In this document: in pieces, positions 23,417 through 32,488 of the stretch | Numbering within the stretch: the first letter of the stretch is position 1 | Layout: every line of letters starts with the position of its first letter | NCBI GenBank assembly: GCA_016860845.1 | Contig: BOKF01000068.1 | Span: 1 to 42,003 of the forward strand | Length of the DNA: 42,003 nt | Source of the DNA: Chloroflexota bacterium | GTDB taxonomy: Bacteria > Chloroflexota > Anaerolineae > 4572-78 > J111 | Direction of reading: 5' to 3' | Position numbers and translations under genes: made by a program | Notes under the pieces: generated by a model | The model's input: the letters and a program-made list of their open reading frames with translations, nothing else | What the model was told of the DNA's origin: nothing | Database searches by the model: none

Positions 23417-26400
23417 TTATCCCGACTCGTTAGCGGTATCACTTTTGTAAATAGGCAGCCAAAAGGAAAAAGTGCTGCCTTGATTAAGCTGGCTTTCCAC
23501 CGCTACCTTACCCTGGTGGGCTTCGACAATCTGCTTGACAATGGCTAACCCCAGGCCGGAACCTTTATAGCGGCGGGAGCCGGCGGGACGCCCAACCTGA
23601 TAAAACTTATCAAAAATTTTGGGTAGGGCTTCGGCTGGAATACCACTCCCATGATCCTGAATGGAAAATTTGACGGCCTCACCATCGAGGGCCGCGGTAA
23701 GTTTAATTTCACTGCCTAACTGGCTGTATTTAATCGCATTGCCGATCAGATTATCAAAAATTTGCCCAACCCGATCAACATCTACCCGCAGGGATGGCAA
23801 ATCGGGCGTGTATTCGGCTACCAATTTGATGTTAGACTCAGCGGCGCTGGCCGAAGCGCCCTGAATGGCCTGGGTGATCAATTGCTGCGGGCTGACCAGG
23901 TCAAAGCGGAGATTGCCGGACTCGACCTTCTGTAAGGAGACAATATCTTCCACCATGCGAATCACGGCAAAAGTCTTTTGGGAGATAAATTCCAGCTTCT
24001 CTCTCATGATGGGCGAGACTTCTCCCAGCCCACCCTCCAAAATCAACTCGATATAAGCCCGGATAAAGGTGAGGGGGGTGCGCAGTTCATGCGAAACATT
24101 TTGGACAAATTCTGATTTGAGACGGTTAGCCTCTTGCACTTCTTCCAGGGCCGCTTCAAGCTCAATGGCTCGCTGCTCCAGATTATCGTAGAGCCGAATA
24201 TTATCAATGGCCGTAGATATTTGGGCGGCCGTAATGGTCAATAGCCGGCCCTCAGATGATCCAAACGCATGGGGTTCCTGGTCATCTATGGCTAAGGCGC
24301 CCAGGAGTTTGTCTTTGACAATCAGCGGGACAATCATTACCGAACGTATCTGGATATTGGAGTCAGCCGGGGCGGACTCGCGCAGATCATGAATATGAAT
24401 CGGCTGCAACTTGGTGATCAAACCTTCGGCCAATTTAGTCAGGGACTCTATTTCTGCATCTGACGCAGCCGATTCGTGCCAGCCGCTGCACGCTTTTAAG
24501 ACCAGAGTATCCTGTTCGGCCACTTTTTCCTGCAAAAAGAGACAGCACCCGCTGCAATTGATGGCATGTCTTAAAATGGTGACAGTGGATTGACTCACCT
24601 GGTCCAAGTCCATCACTTTGGTCATCTGATCGGCAAAGGTGTAGAGGGTTGAAACCTCGGCCAAGCGCTGATTGGTCTCATTGAACAGGCGCGCATTATA
24701 GATGGCTACCGCTGCCTGGCTGGCAAAGGCTGCAAGTAATTCCTCATCTTCATCGGTGAAAGAGTCCTCGCCGATTTTGTTGGCCACTTCTAAAACGCCG
24801 ATAGCCTCATGCTTAACGATTAACGGAATTGCAACCAAGTTAGTAATTAACTCGGAGCGGGGTGAGATATGCAAGAAGCGTTCATCGGTGCTAACGTCAT
24901 TAATTCGTAACGGCTGGCGGTGTTTCAGGGTCCAGCCCACCGTTCCTTCGCCATATTTGAAGGTAGGGGGCGGGGTGTGAGTGTTTGAGCCAATATTGTG
25001 CGAGGCGGTCACATCAATCTGCTGCGTCTCGTCATCGGCCAGGTAAACGGCGGTATACTCGGCCCTGAGCAGGGCGCCGACTCTCTGGGCAATTGTATCC
25101 AGAATATCCTGCAAATCCAGGGTATTGATAATACGGCTGGCATCTAACAGGCCGGCCAGTTGCTCAATATGGCGCTGCGTTTCGCTGAAAAGGCGCGCAT
25201 TTTCAATGGCAGTGGCTACCGACGAGGCGATAAACTCAAGCGTGACCTCATCATCCCGGCTAAAGGGCCGGCCATCTATCCGATTGATGGCCTCCAAAAC
25301 GCCCAGCATCCGGCCATGAATCTGCACCGGTACGGCTAACAACGAACGAGTCTTAAAATCAATGGCCGAGTCAATCCCGCTGAAGTGGCGCGAATCTGCG
25401 GCCACATTGTCAACCCGGATGGTCTGTCCTGTTTCCATGACCGAGCCAGCAATGCCCTGGCCAGGTTTGAGGGTAAAGGCGCCGATATTTTCAGAGCCTG
25501 GGCCGGTAGCTACGGCAAAATGCAACTCATTATTTTCAAGGAGCATCAGGGAGACGCCCTCGACTTGAAAAAGGGCCGTGACCCGGCCGATGATACTCGG
25601 CAGCATGACCTTCAAATCGTACGAACCGGAAATAACTGCGCCAATCTGACTAAAAACGGCTAACTCGGCCATACGCCGGTCGCGTTCTTCAAACAGGCGT
25701 GCATTTTGGATGGCCACCGCGAGTTGATCGGCGACGGTTTGGAGCAGAAAAAGATCATCGGCGGTGTATTTGTTGGCTAAATCACTTTGAACATCTAAAA
25801 CACCCAACACCTGCCCGCCCAATATCAGGGGAACGGCCAGTTCGGAGCGCGTTTCTATCGGCAAATAACCCAACGGTTTATACCCGCTTTGGGCAATGTT
25901 ACCGAGCAGCATCGGTTCGGTACTGGCGGCGACGTGGCCGATAATGGTTTCGTGATCAATGGGCAGGTTGGAGAAGTTGGGGGACAGAGCTTTGACATTG
26001 ATGTTGGAAGCGGCCTCGAGGGCAATAATCGTTTCAGAATTGTCAATCAAAAAAATCGAGGTGAATTTGTATTCAAAATCCTGGCTCAGGCTTTGAACGG
26101 TATAATTCAAGAGGGTCGCCAGGTCCAAAATAGCGGCAATGCGCCGGCTCAGCTTGGCCACAGTTTCCAGTTGTTTGTTTTTTTGGTGGATATAGCGTGT
26201 GTGCGGCTCTTCGAAAAAGGTTTCGATGGTGTTGGGTAATTGGCGGATAAAACCAATATAGCAGACACGCGGATCATTCTCGCTGAGGGGATAGAGCATC
26301 AACTCAACGGGTTTGGGCGGATGGAGGCCTATTTGGAGCATCAGCGCCAGGGAGGGGATTGTTTGATGGTATCCCGCAGTCAACTGGGTTAAAAGGAGGC

Positions 26401-26602
26401 GCAATTTATCCTGGTTGGCCGGGTCAAACAGATTCAGAAAGGGGGTATTTTCTAAAAGTGGAGCAGCGAGATTGCATAACTCAGCTAGCTCGTTACAGGG
26501 GGGAATGAGGTTGAATTGGTCATCGAGGAAGAATTGTCGCCAGCCCGAGTAGGCAAAAAATTGAGCAACATCCTTGGTAAAAACAGCCTGGGCCATCGCC
26601 AT
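23417..26602 (-). CDS. Multi-GAF sensor histidine kinase
   Basis: A 1061-residue soluble hybrid-free kinase. After an N-terminal PAS-like region (1-140) there are four GAF domains, at about 150-300, 320-465, 485-640 and 650-805, each ending in the helix pattern A(V/T)AI.NARL(F/Y). A coiled coil leads into HisKA with phosphoacceptor His838 in VSHELRTPL, and HATPase_c with N box NLIGNAIKYS, DHGSGIP and GSGLGLAIVKQIVEAHQG. No membrane segment is present, so it senses cytosolic or partner-derived signals through the GAFs. The stop of the upstream membrane protein (TAG) abuts its ATG. Two small membrane proteins are encoded upstream and adenosine deaminase downstream in the same operon. No response regulator is in the operon. 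Confidence 0.94.
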   Translation of the reverse strand: MAMAQAVFTKDVAQFFAYSGWRQFFLDDQFNLIPPCNELAELCNLAAPLLENTPFLNLFDPANQDKLRLLLTQLTAGYHQTIPSLALMLQIGLHPPKPVELMLYPLSENDPRVCYIGFIRQLPNTIETFFEEPHTRYIHQKNKQLETVAKLSRRIAAILDLATLLNYTVQSLSQDFEYKFTSIFLIDNSETIIALEAASNINVKALSPNFSNLPIDHETIIGHVAASTEPMLLGNIAQSGYKPLGYLPIETRSELAVPLILGGQVLGVLDVQSDLANKYTADDLFLLQTVADQLAVAIQNARLFEERDRRMAELAVFSQIGAVISGSYDLKVMLPSIIGRVTALFQVEGVSLMLLENNELHFAVATGPGSENIGAFTLKPGQGIAGSVMETGQTIRVDNVAADSRHFSGIDSAIDFKTRSLLAVPVQIHGRMLGVLEAINRIDGRPFSRDDEVTLEFIASSVATAIENARLFSETQRHIEQLAGLLDASRIINTLDLQDILDTIAQRVGALLRAEYTAVYLADDETQQIDVTASHNIGSNTHTPPPTFKYGEGTVGWTLKHRQPLRINDVSTDERFLHISPRSELITNLVAIPLIVKHEAIGVLEVANKIGEDSFTDEDEELLAAFASQAAVAIYNARLFNETNQRLAEVSTLYTFADQMTKVMDLDQVSQSTVTILRHAINCSGCCLFLQEKVAEQDTLVLKACSGWHESAASDAEIESLTKLAEGLITKLQPIHIHDLRESAPADSNIQIRSVMIVPLIVKDKLLGALAIDDQEPHAFGSSEGRLLTITAAQISTAIDNIRLYDNLEQRAIELEAALEEVQEANRLKSEFVQNVSHELRTPLTFIRAYIELILEGGLGEVSPIMREKLEFISQKTFAVIRMVEDIVSLQKVESGNLRFDLVSPQQLITQAIQGASASAAESNIKLVAEYTPDLPSLRVDVDRVGQIFDNLIGNAIKYSQLGSEIKLTAALDGEAVKFSIQDHGSGIPAEALPKIFDKFYQVGRPAGSRRYKGSGLGLAIVKQIVEAHQGKVAVESQLNQGSTFSFWLPIYKSDTANESG

Positions 26603-26941
26603 CTATCCGTTACGTTCCGCTACCAGCCAACTCCAATAGCGCCAGGTAATAACCAGGCCAATCGTGACGCCAATGGTTACGGGTAAGTAGTAGGCTAGCA
26701 GCAGAAACCAGGCGGAATTCAGCGCGTTTTGGATATTTGCCGGCATTAAATTCACAGCCATGACCAGCAGTTGAGCAATCCAGCCAATCAAGAGAAAGAC
26801 AAGAGCCACATAGTAATAGCGATAACGAGGGCGCATCTTTATGACAGCGCCAAATCTTTCTGAAAGCTTGGCCAGGATGTAAATCAGGACGAGGATGGAG
26901 AGCGTGCCTAAGGCCCCCAATAACGACCCCAGGGCAATCAA
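26603..26941 (-). CDS. Small membrane protein, three predicted TM helices
   Basis: A 112-residue protein with hydrophobic segments at about 2-24, 45-68 and 78-102. A basic loop (RFGAVIKMRPRYRYYY) lies between the first two, consistent with the cytosolic side. No family is recognised. Its ATG overlaps the stop of the upstream small membrane gene (ATGA), and its stop TAG directly precedes the ATG of the histidine kinase. With its neighbour it may form a membrane anchor or sensor for the otherwise soluble kinase; that is inference from the operon. Confidence 0.82.
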   Translation of the reverse strand: MIALGSLLGALGTLSILVLIYILAKLSERFGAVIKMRPRYRYYYVALVFLLIGWIAQLLVMAVNLMPANIQNALNSAWFLLLAYYLPVTIGVTIGLVITWRYWSWLVAERNG

Positions 26942-27231
26942 GAGCGGCCCCCTATCATGAGTCTTAACAAAAAGAGCCCGAAGCCTCCAACTACCACTCC
27001 GCCTAAAAAACGCATCACATCCCCCCAGACATCGCCCACAATAGCCGGAGCCAAAAAAGCGTACCTAATCGCCGCCAGGGCAAATAGAGCGATGGGTATA
27101 AAAAAAGATGGATAATAGGAGCGGCGTCCTGATTTTTGCTGGTAAAAGCGGCCAATTGCGAACAAGAAAAAAAGGAGAATACAAACAACGCCCCAGATGT
27201 AAATGGTCAGGATAATGCCCACAAGGTTCAT
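26938..27231 (-). CDS. Small membrane protein, three predicted TM helices
   Basis: A 97-residue protein with hydrophobic segments at about 3-27, 43-64 and 74-92 and a basic loop (YQQKSGRRSYY) between the first two. The layout parallels that of the next gene, which it overlaps by four bases. First gene of the four-gene operon ending in adenosine deaminase. No family is recognised. I did not find a strong promoter upstream, but a palindromic element occupies the gap at 27275-27386. Confidence 0.8.
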   Translation of the reverse strand: MNLVGIILTIYIWGVVCILLFFLFAIGRFYQQKSGRRSYYPSFFIPIALFALAAIRYAFLAPAIVGDVWGDVMRFLGGVVVGGFGLFLLRLMIGGRS

Positions 27232-27274
27232 AACTTTTTCTAATCCTTGTAATAGCTAGTCGTAGCTGGGATGA

Positions 27275-27386
27275 GGCCTAAAGCCAACACTTTTCAAATA
27301 AGCGACCAGAGAGTGCACTTCGTTTACTGACGAAGTGTCGACGTTGGGAGACGATGGACTCCTTATTTGAATTTGGGGCCTAAAGC
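27275..27386. repeat. MITE-like palindromic element with 10-bp direct repeats
   Basis: The outer ends are exact direct repeats GGCCTAAAGC (27275-27284 and 27377-27386). Inside them TTCAAATAAG (27293-27302) and CTTATTTGAA (27362-27371) are perfect inverted repeats, and the core has a hairpin CACTTCGT/ACGAAGTG (27316-27323, 27330-27337). Direct repeats flanking inverted repeats fit a short non-autonomous insertion, though a plain regulatory structure is possible. It fills most of the 193-bp gap between the KaiC-like gene and the membrane-protein operon. Confidence 0.45.
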
Positions 27387-27424
27387 ACCGATTTTCCTTT
27401 GCGCCTGTCCTTATTCCTGTTAAT

Positions 27425-28189
27425 TTAACGTTTTACAAAGGCTTCGACAAAAGAGTCAGCCATCCGGCGAGGATTGCCGCTTAAAATACCTTCACGGCCT
27501 TCAAACTTCGATTGAACTTCAAAGCCATGCTCGGTAATTTCATACTGGCGAATATCTTTGGCATGATCGCTGCCGCGCATCTTCAAAACTAGCAGAGCTT
27601 TGCGAATGGTCGACTCGATTTCGACGTAACGTAGTATCAGGTAAGAGTCGACCACAAAGCCAATGCTGGTATTTTCCGGGGCTTCGCCCAGCAATACCGG
27701 GCTTTCGCGGGTGAAAACGCTGGTCAAGCCCTGCCGTTTAAGGGCATTGATGAAACCAAACTCCAAACTACGTAATTCAACCGGGTCTTGCGTCAGGCGT
27801 GCAAAATGAGTGATACTATCTACGACAACTCGTTTGGCTCCGGTCTGGTGGACATAGCTTTCAATCATCCCGCCGACACTTTCAACATCAAGCCGGCTCA
27901 CTTCCGGGCTGGTCATAACTACTTTCAGCAGTCCCTTTTTCTCTAAATCCACAAAATCCCAACCAAAGGCAGCCGCATCATGGTAATATTGTTGAGGAAA
28001 TTCTTCAAAAGTAATAATTAATCCGGGTTCTTGGGCTTGCACAATCCCATTATAAATAAATTGCATCCCTAATGTGGTTTTGCCCGTACCTGGAGCGCCT
28101 TCAATCAAGTTAGCAGTCCCTTCCACAAAACCACCCCCCATCATTTCATCCAGACCGGTGATACCTGTTTTGACTCTATTCATATTCAT
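27425..28189 (-). CDS. Single-domain KaiC-like RecA-superfamily ATPase
   Basis: A 254-residue protein with one KaiC/RadA-like ATPase domain: MNRVKTGITGLDEMMGGGF at the start, Walker A GAPGTGKTTL at about 31-40, Walker B VVVDSITHFARL in the middle, and the FTRE motif further on. Full circadian KaiC has two such domains, so this is the short form common in archaea and Chloroflexota, with roles proposed in signalling. The C-terminus (EVQSKFEGREGILSGNPRRMADSF) is typical. The gene at 28398-28778 lies 208 bp upstream on the same strand and may be a functional partner. Confidence 0.9.
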   Translation of the reverse strand: MNMNRVKTGITGLDEMMGGGFVEGTANLIEGAPGTGKTTLGMQFIYNGIVQAQEPGLIITFEEFPQQYYHDAAAFGWDFVDLEKKGLLKVVMTSPEVSRLDVESVGGMIESYVHQTGAKRVVVDSITHFARLTQDPVELRSLEFGFINALKRQGLTSVFTRESPVLLGEAPENTSIGFVVDSYLILRYVEIESTIRKALLVLKMRGSDHAKDIRQYEITEHGFEVQSKFEGREGILSGNPRRMADSFVEAFVKR

Positions 28190-28397
28190 AGGTGGGGCTC
28201 CCTTTCCTTGGATTATCAGTTGAGAAACTGCGAATAGTAATCGTGTTAATAAAAAACTTCACTTCAACTAGAATAATGGGAAATTTAACAGACAATCAGA
28301 GGGTTGAGGGTAAAAATTTAAGAATCCTTGGTTTATTCCTAAAAAGTGTGCCGTAAAACTGGCTCCTGGCCGTTGGCTCAACCTTGTGGCAGACTGA

Positions 28398-28778
28398 TTA
28401 ACGCATCCCCCGAATAATATGGTAAACCGCTTTGACCCTGAAATGTCTATCTTCACATGCCAGAATGAATTGGTCAACCAGCGCCCGCATATCTTCATCG
28501 GTTGCCAGAGAATAAATGACTGTGTTACCATCCAGTACTTTTTTCTCCATAATCCCGCTCTCAACTAAATCTTCCAGTTCAGGTTTTACGGCATCAGCAT
28601 TTCTACCAGCATATTTGGCAATATTTTCAACGGTATCGGCAGTATGAGGATTTTCGTAGAAGAATCTGACCAGATCCCACTTAATGAAAGAATTCACCTT
28701 GGTCTTGACAAAATCAAGTAAGGTAGGATCCATATCGTCCATCAGTCGGGCCGTAAAGTCGTCACCATTCGCAGTCAA
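28398..28778 (-). CDS. Small winged-helix-like protein
   Basis: 126 residues from a TTG start at 28778, chosen because a perfect AAGGAGG lies eight bases upstream; the frame extends to an ATG at 28835 but that start has no ribosome site, and the Shine-Dalgarno lies inside the longer frame. Residues about 18-100 follow a winged-helix pattern (KWDLVRFFYENP, TVENIAKYAGRNADAVKPELEDLVESGIMEKKVLDGNTVIYSL), close to MarR/ArsR-like modules, so it may bind DNA or protein. It sits upstream of the KaiC-like ATPase on the same strand, a combination that suggests the two work together. Confidence 0.75.
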   Translation of the reverse strand: MTANGDDFTARLMDDMDPTLLDFVKTKVNSFIKWDLVRFFYENPHTADTVENIAKYAGRNADAVKPELEDLVESGIMEKKVLDGNTVIYSLATDEDMRALVDQFILACEDRHFRVKAVYHIIRGMR

Positions 28779-28936
28779 AGCCTTATCCTCCTTCATAAGT
28801 CGAAGATTTGAATCATTCGCTGGAATATAGGACACAATCTGAAATCGGAAAAGAGAAAGCCTAGCTGACTAAAATTTGCTACACCCTTTTAGCGCATTAT
28901 TAAGCCCTATGTTATCACTTATAGTCAGAATTTGCA

Positions 28937-28960
28937 ACAGGATTAAGTAACTAATCCTGT
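28937..28960. other. Inverted repeat after secA, weak terminator candidate
   Basis: ACAGGATTA and TAATCCTGT pair perfectly around a 6-base loop, just downstream of the secA stop. No proper T-run follows on the minus strand. The ACAGGATTA core also occurs in the larger inverted repeat upstream of secA (32161-32226), so this may be a shared repeat element and not a terminator. Confidence 0.4.
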
Positions 28961-28975
28961 CCGGCTACTTTAATC

Positions 28976-31900
28976 CTAGCGCCGGCGGGCCTTGGCTGGC
29001 TTCTTTTTGCCCCCACCCGCCGGTGCCGTCCCGGCTCCAACCGGCATTTGGCCTGCTCCACCGCCGTTGCCGCCCAGACTGTCCGCCTTCATATGGCAGT
29101 GCTTGTACTTTTTCCCACTGCCACACCAGCAGAGATCGTTGCGCCCCGGCATTTTCTGCACCCGTACCGGCTCCGGAGCCTGCTTGGTGGCTCCGGGTGT
29201 GCTCGCTTGGGCATTGGCCTGACCGGCAGCCATAGCATCGGGGTGAATGGCCTGGATATTGCGCGGCTGCGGCGCCTCGCGGATGATGGTCGGGTGATAA
29301 ATTTTCCGGACCACTTCTTCCTGCACGGCAGCCCGAAGCTGCCCATACATCTCGTAGGCATCTTTTTGGAAGGCCACCAGCGGATCTTGCTGGCCGTAAG
29401 CCCGCAGGCCGATACCCTGCCGCAGGTCATCCAGGGCGGTCAGGTGGCGCACCCAGAGCATGTCCATCACCTGGAGCATCAACATCCGTTCCCACTGCCG
29501 CAGATTTTCTGAGCCAAGCGCCTGCTCCAGCTCCTCGTACCGCTGCTCGGCCATGTCCAAAATCTGCTCTTCGATCTCTTCTGCCGACAACTTCTCCCAG
29601 GCGTGAGAGGTCAGCGTCGCCGGTATGGGCAGCACGATCCGGACGGCGCTATGCAAAGCGGCCAAATCCCACTCATCCGGGTCTTCGCCGCTGGTAAAAT
29701 TCTCCACCAGGCCGCTCAAATGCTCGGCGATCATGTTTTGGATGCTCTCTTTGAGGCTGCTGCTGGTTAAAATACGCCGCCGCTCGGCATAGGTTACTTC
29801 GCGCTGCTGGTTGATAACGTCGTCATATTTGAGCAGGTGCTTGCGAATGTCGAAGTTGTGGCCTTCAACCTTGGTTTGGGCATTCTCGATGGATTTGCTG
29901 ACGATGCCGGCCTCGATGGGCACGTCTTCCTCAACCCCAAAACGATCCATCAAATTAGCCACATTCTGCCCGCCGAAGCGGCGCATCAAATCATCTTGCA
30001 GCGAGACATAAAAGCGGCTGGAGCCGGGGTCGCCCTGGCGGCCGGCCCGACCGCGCAACTGGTTGTCAATCCGGCGGGCCTCGTGACGCTCCGTGCCGAT
30101 CACATGCAAGCCGCCCAATTCGACCACTTTTTGTTTATCCCTGGCGACAAGCTCGCTCCACTTGCGCAAGGTTGACTCCCAGAGAGCCGGGTCAATGGTG
30201 GTTAAATCGTGCCCCTGTTTGCGCAGTTCGTCGCGGGCCAGCCCTTCCGGGTTGCCGCCCAGCAAAATGTCAACCCCACGCCCGGCCATATTGGTGGCAA
30301 TGGTCACGGTGCCGGGCCGCCCGGCCTGAGTGATGATGGTCGCTTCGCGTTCGTGCTGTTTGGCGTTGAGGACTTCATGCTTAACACCCTGCCGCTCCAG
30401 CAAATTAGAGAGATATTCCGAAGTTTCGATGGCAATCGTGCCGACCAGGATGGGCTGGCCTTGCTGCTGCCGCTCTTTGATTTCTTCAACCAGCGCCCTG
30501 AATTTAGCCTGGGGATTCTTATAAATTACGTCCGGGTAATCCACCCGCTTATGATAGAACTCGCTGCCGTCGGGGCTGCGATAGACGATGACTTCAGCCC
30601 CATCTTCTTTGTGCGTCTCTTTAATCAGCGTGTTTTGCAGCGCCCGGTACTCGATATTGGTCGGCAGCACCACCACATCAAGGTTGTAAATCGCCCCAAA
30701 TTCCTCGGCTTCGGTCTCGGCGGTACCGGTCATCCCGGCCAATTTGTTGTACATACGGAAGAAATTCTGGAACGTGATGGTCGCCCAGGTAAAGCTCTCA
30801 TGGCGTACGTGGACACCCTCTTTGGCTTCGATGGCCTGGTGCAGACCCTCGCTGTAACGCCGCCCGTGCATCAGCCGCCCGGTGAACTCGTCCACAATAA
30901 TGACTTCGCCGTTCTGAACGACATAATCCACATCCAGCTTGAAGAGGACATTGGCCCGCAGGGCGTTATCCAGGTAGGGAGTCATGGCCGCGCTTTCGCC
31001 CTCATACAGGTTTTCGACGCCCAGCGCCCGCTCGATTTTTTCGATGCCGCGCTCGGTCAGGTAGACAATGCGCGATTTTTCATCCACCACGTAATCGCCA
31101 TCCGGCGCTTCCGCCTCGACGCTCTCGGCACTGCTGCGTTTGAGCGGGCGAACCAGTTGGGCAAAACGCTGGTATAACTCGCTGCTCTCTTCGGCCTGGC
31201 CGGAGATGATGAGCGGCGTGCGGGCTTCGTCAATCAGGATGTTGTCCACCTCGTCAATGATGGCGTAGTGCAGTTCGCGCTGGGTCGTCCGGGTCAGATC
31301 GGGGACCATGTTGTCGCGCAGATAGTCGAAGCCATACTCGTTATTGGTCCCGTAGGTGATGTCGCAGGCATAAGCCTCGCGGCGGGTAATGGGTTGCAAA
31401 TATTGGTAACGGTCGTCGCTGCTATGGTAATGGGGGTTGTACATGAAAGAAGCCTGATCCACTCCGCCATTGCCGGCGCTTTGGATCACGGCGATGCTCA
31501 GGCCAAGCAGGTGATAGACCGGCCCCATCCATTGGCAGTCGCGCTTGGCCAGGTAATCATTCACGGTGATGACATGCACCCCCCGCCCCATCAAAGCATT
31601 GAGCGCGACCGGCATGGTCGCCACCAGCGTTTTACCTTCGCCGGTGCGCATTTCGACCACTTTGCCTTCGTGCAAAATCGCTCCACCGACGACCTGGACA
31701 TCATAATGGCGCAGGCCGATCGTCCGGCGGCTGGCTTCACGTACAGCGGCGAACACCTGGGCCTGAATCTCGCCCAGCAGTTCCGCTTCCAGTTTGAGCA
31801 GCCGCTTCTCTGCCTGCTCCAATTGGACTTGCAGCCGCTGCCGCTCCTGGCGGGTGGCCTCGACAACCTCGCGCTGCAAATTGGCCACTGCGGCCCGCTG

Positions 31901-32080
31901 CTCGGCGGTATCCTCGGCCAATTGCTGGCGGAAGTCAGCCATCGTCTGCCGCAGCTCTTCATCGCTTTTGGCCTGCATTTCAGCCTCCAGCGCCTGCACT
32001 TCTTCGACCAGCGGCGTTAGTTTTTTGATTTCCCGTTGGTTGGGATCGCCTAAAACGGCTTTAAAGATGTTCTTCAACAT
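28976..32080 (-). CDS. secA: Preprotein translocase ATPase SecA
   Basis: A 1034-residue SecA, the ATPase that drives proteins through SecYEG. Motifs in order: N-terminal helix (MLKNIFKAVLGD), Walker A MRTGEGKTLVA, VITVNDYLAKRD, DEVD (Walker B), GMTGTAETE, and TNMAGRGVDILLGG. The C-terminus has a Gly/Pro/Ala linker and a SEC-C zinc site (CWCGSGKKYKHCH) for SecB or ribosome contact. A long Glu/Gln/Arg coiled insertion after the first 30 residues makes it longer than the usual ~900 residues, a form seen in Chloroflexota and relatives. AGGAG lies about ten bases before the ATG. Monocistronic as far as visible. Confidence 0.97.
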   Translation of the reverse strand: MLKNIFKAVLGDPNQREIKKLTPLVEEVQALEAEMQAKSDEELRQTMADFRQQLAEDTAEQRAAVANLQREVVEATRQERQRLQVQLEQAEKRLLKLEAELLGEIQAQVFAAVREASRRTIGLRHYDVQVVGGAILHEGKVVEMRTGEGKTLVATMPVALNALMGRGVHVITVNDYLAKRDCQWMGPVYHLLGLSIAVIQSAGNGGVDQASFMYNPHYHSSDDRYQYLQPITRREAYACDITYGTNNEYGFDYLRDNMVPDLTRTTQRELHYAIIDEVDNILIDEARTPLIISGQAEESSELYQRFAQLVRPLKRSSAESVEAEAPDGDYVVDEKSRIVYLTERGIEKIERALGVENLYEGESAAMTPYLDNALRANVLFKLDVDYVVQNGEVIIVDEFTGRLMHGRRYSEGLHQAIEAKEGVHVRHESFTWATITFQNFFRMYNKLAGMTGTAETEAEEFGAIYNLDVVVLPTNIEYRALQNTLIKETHKEDGAEVIVYRSPDGSEFYHKRVDYPDVIYKNPQAKFRALVEEIKERQQQGQPILVGTIAIETSEYLSNLLERQGVKHEVLNAKQHEREATIITQAGRPGTVTIATNMAGRGVDILLGGNPEGLARDELRKQGHDLTTIDPALWESTLRKWSELVARDKQKVVELGGLHVIGTERHEARRIDNQLRGRAGRQGDPGSSRFYVSLQDDLMRRFGGQNVANLMDRFGVEEDVPIEAGIVSKSIENAQTKVEGHNFDIRKHLLKYDDVINQQREVTYAERRRILTSSSLKESIQNMIAEHLSGLVENFTSGEDPDEWDLAALHSAVRIVLPIPATLTSHAWEKLSAEEIEEQILDMAEQRYEELEQALGSENLRQWERMLMLQVMDMLWVRHLTALDDLRQGIGLRAYGQQDPLVAFQKDAYEMYGQLRAAVQEEVVRKIYHPTIIREAPQPRNIQAIHPDAMAAGQANAQASTPGATKQAPEPVRVQKMPGRNDLCWCGSGKKYKHCHMKADSLGGNGGGAGQMPVGAGTAPAGGGKKKPAKARRR

Positions 32081-32160
32081 AATGGCTAAACTCCTGTTTA
32101 TGCCAAATCAGGGAGTAAATGTAAAACGTAATAACCTCAATTCGGAGTTTTTTGTTTCTC

Positions 32161-32226
32161 GACAGGATTAACAAGATTTACAAGATAAAATTGCTCAAAA
32201 ATCTTGTTCATCCTGTAAATCTTGTC
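32161..32226. repeat. Imperfect inverted repeat upstream of secA
   Basis: Two 26-bp arms (32161-32186 and 32201-32226) pair with about 20 of 26 matches around a 14-base loop. The arms consist of GACAGGATTAACAAGAT-type words. From memory, repeats of this kind are common intergenic elements in many phyla. It lies in the 590-bp gap 32081-32670 upstream of secA, beyond any likely secA promoter. Confidence 0.6.
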
Positions 32227-32388
32227 TATTTTAGTTGAAACGTCGAACTCAGGTTAATACGTAAATGGTTTTACTTGTAAGCAAATTATTGCTCTTTACG
32301 CATTATTTCTTGGTTTGGAACGTATATCGAGGTATTGTACCACAATCAACGGCACTTCCCAAGAAAAACGGGCCGTGCTGTTGGTGCT

Positions 32389-32488
32389 CAGAAGTAACGG
32401 GTCCGTCCCATTTTTAGGAATGTGAAACCGCAGAGGTTTCAAAAACCTCTGCGGTTTGCCTAAAATCTGGGGCCGGCCCAGAAGTAAC
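32389..32488. repeat. MITE-like palindrome with flanking direct repeats
   Basis: A perfect 15-bp stem, AAACCGCAGAGGTTT with AAACCTCTGCGGTTT (32425-32439, 32443-32457), around a 3-base loop. The stem continues outward imperfectly (TTTTAGG with CCTAAAA, then GGG.CCG.CCC with its partner). The whole palindrome is bounded by exact direct repeats CAGAAGTAAC (32389-32398 and 32479-32488), which look like a target-site duplication. This fits a non-autonomous mobile palindrome. Confidence 0.55.

Noticed and set aside
30209..31177. 322-codon open frame on the plus strand, antisense to secA
   Set aside because: It lies wholly within the clear secA gene and reflects its codon usage; no domain or ribosome site.
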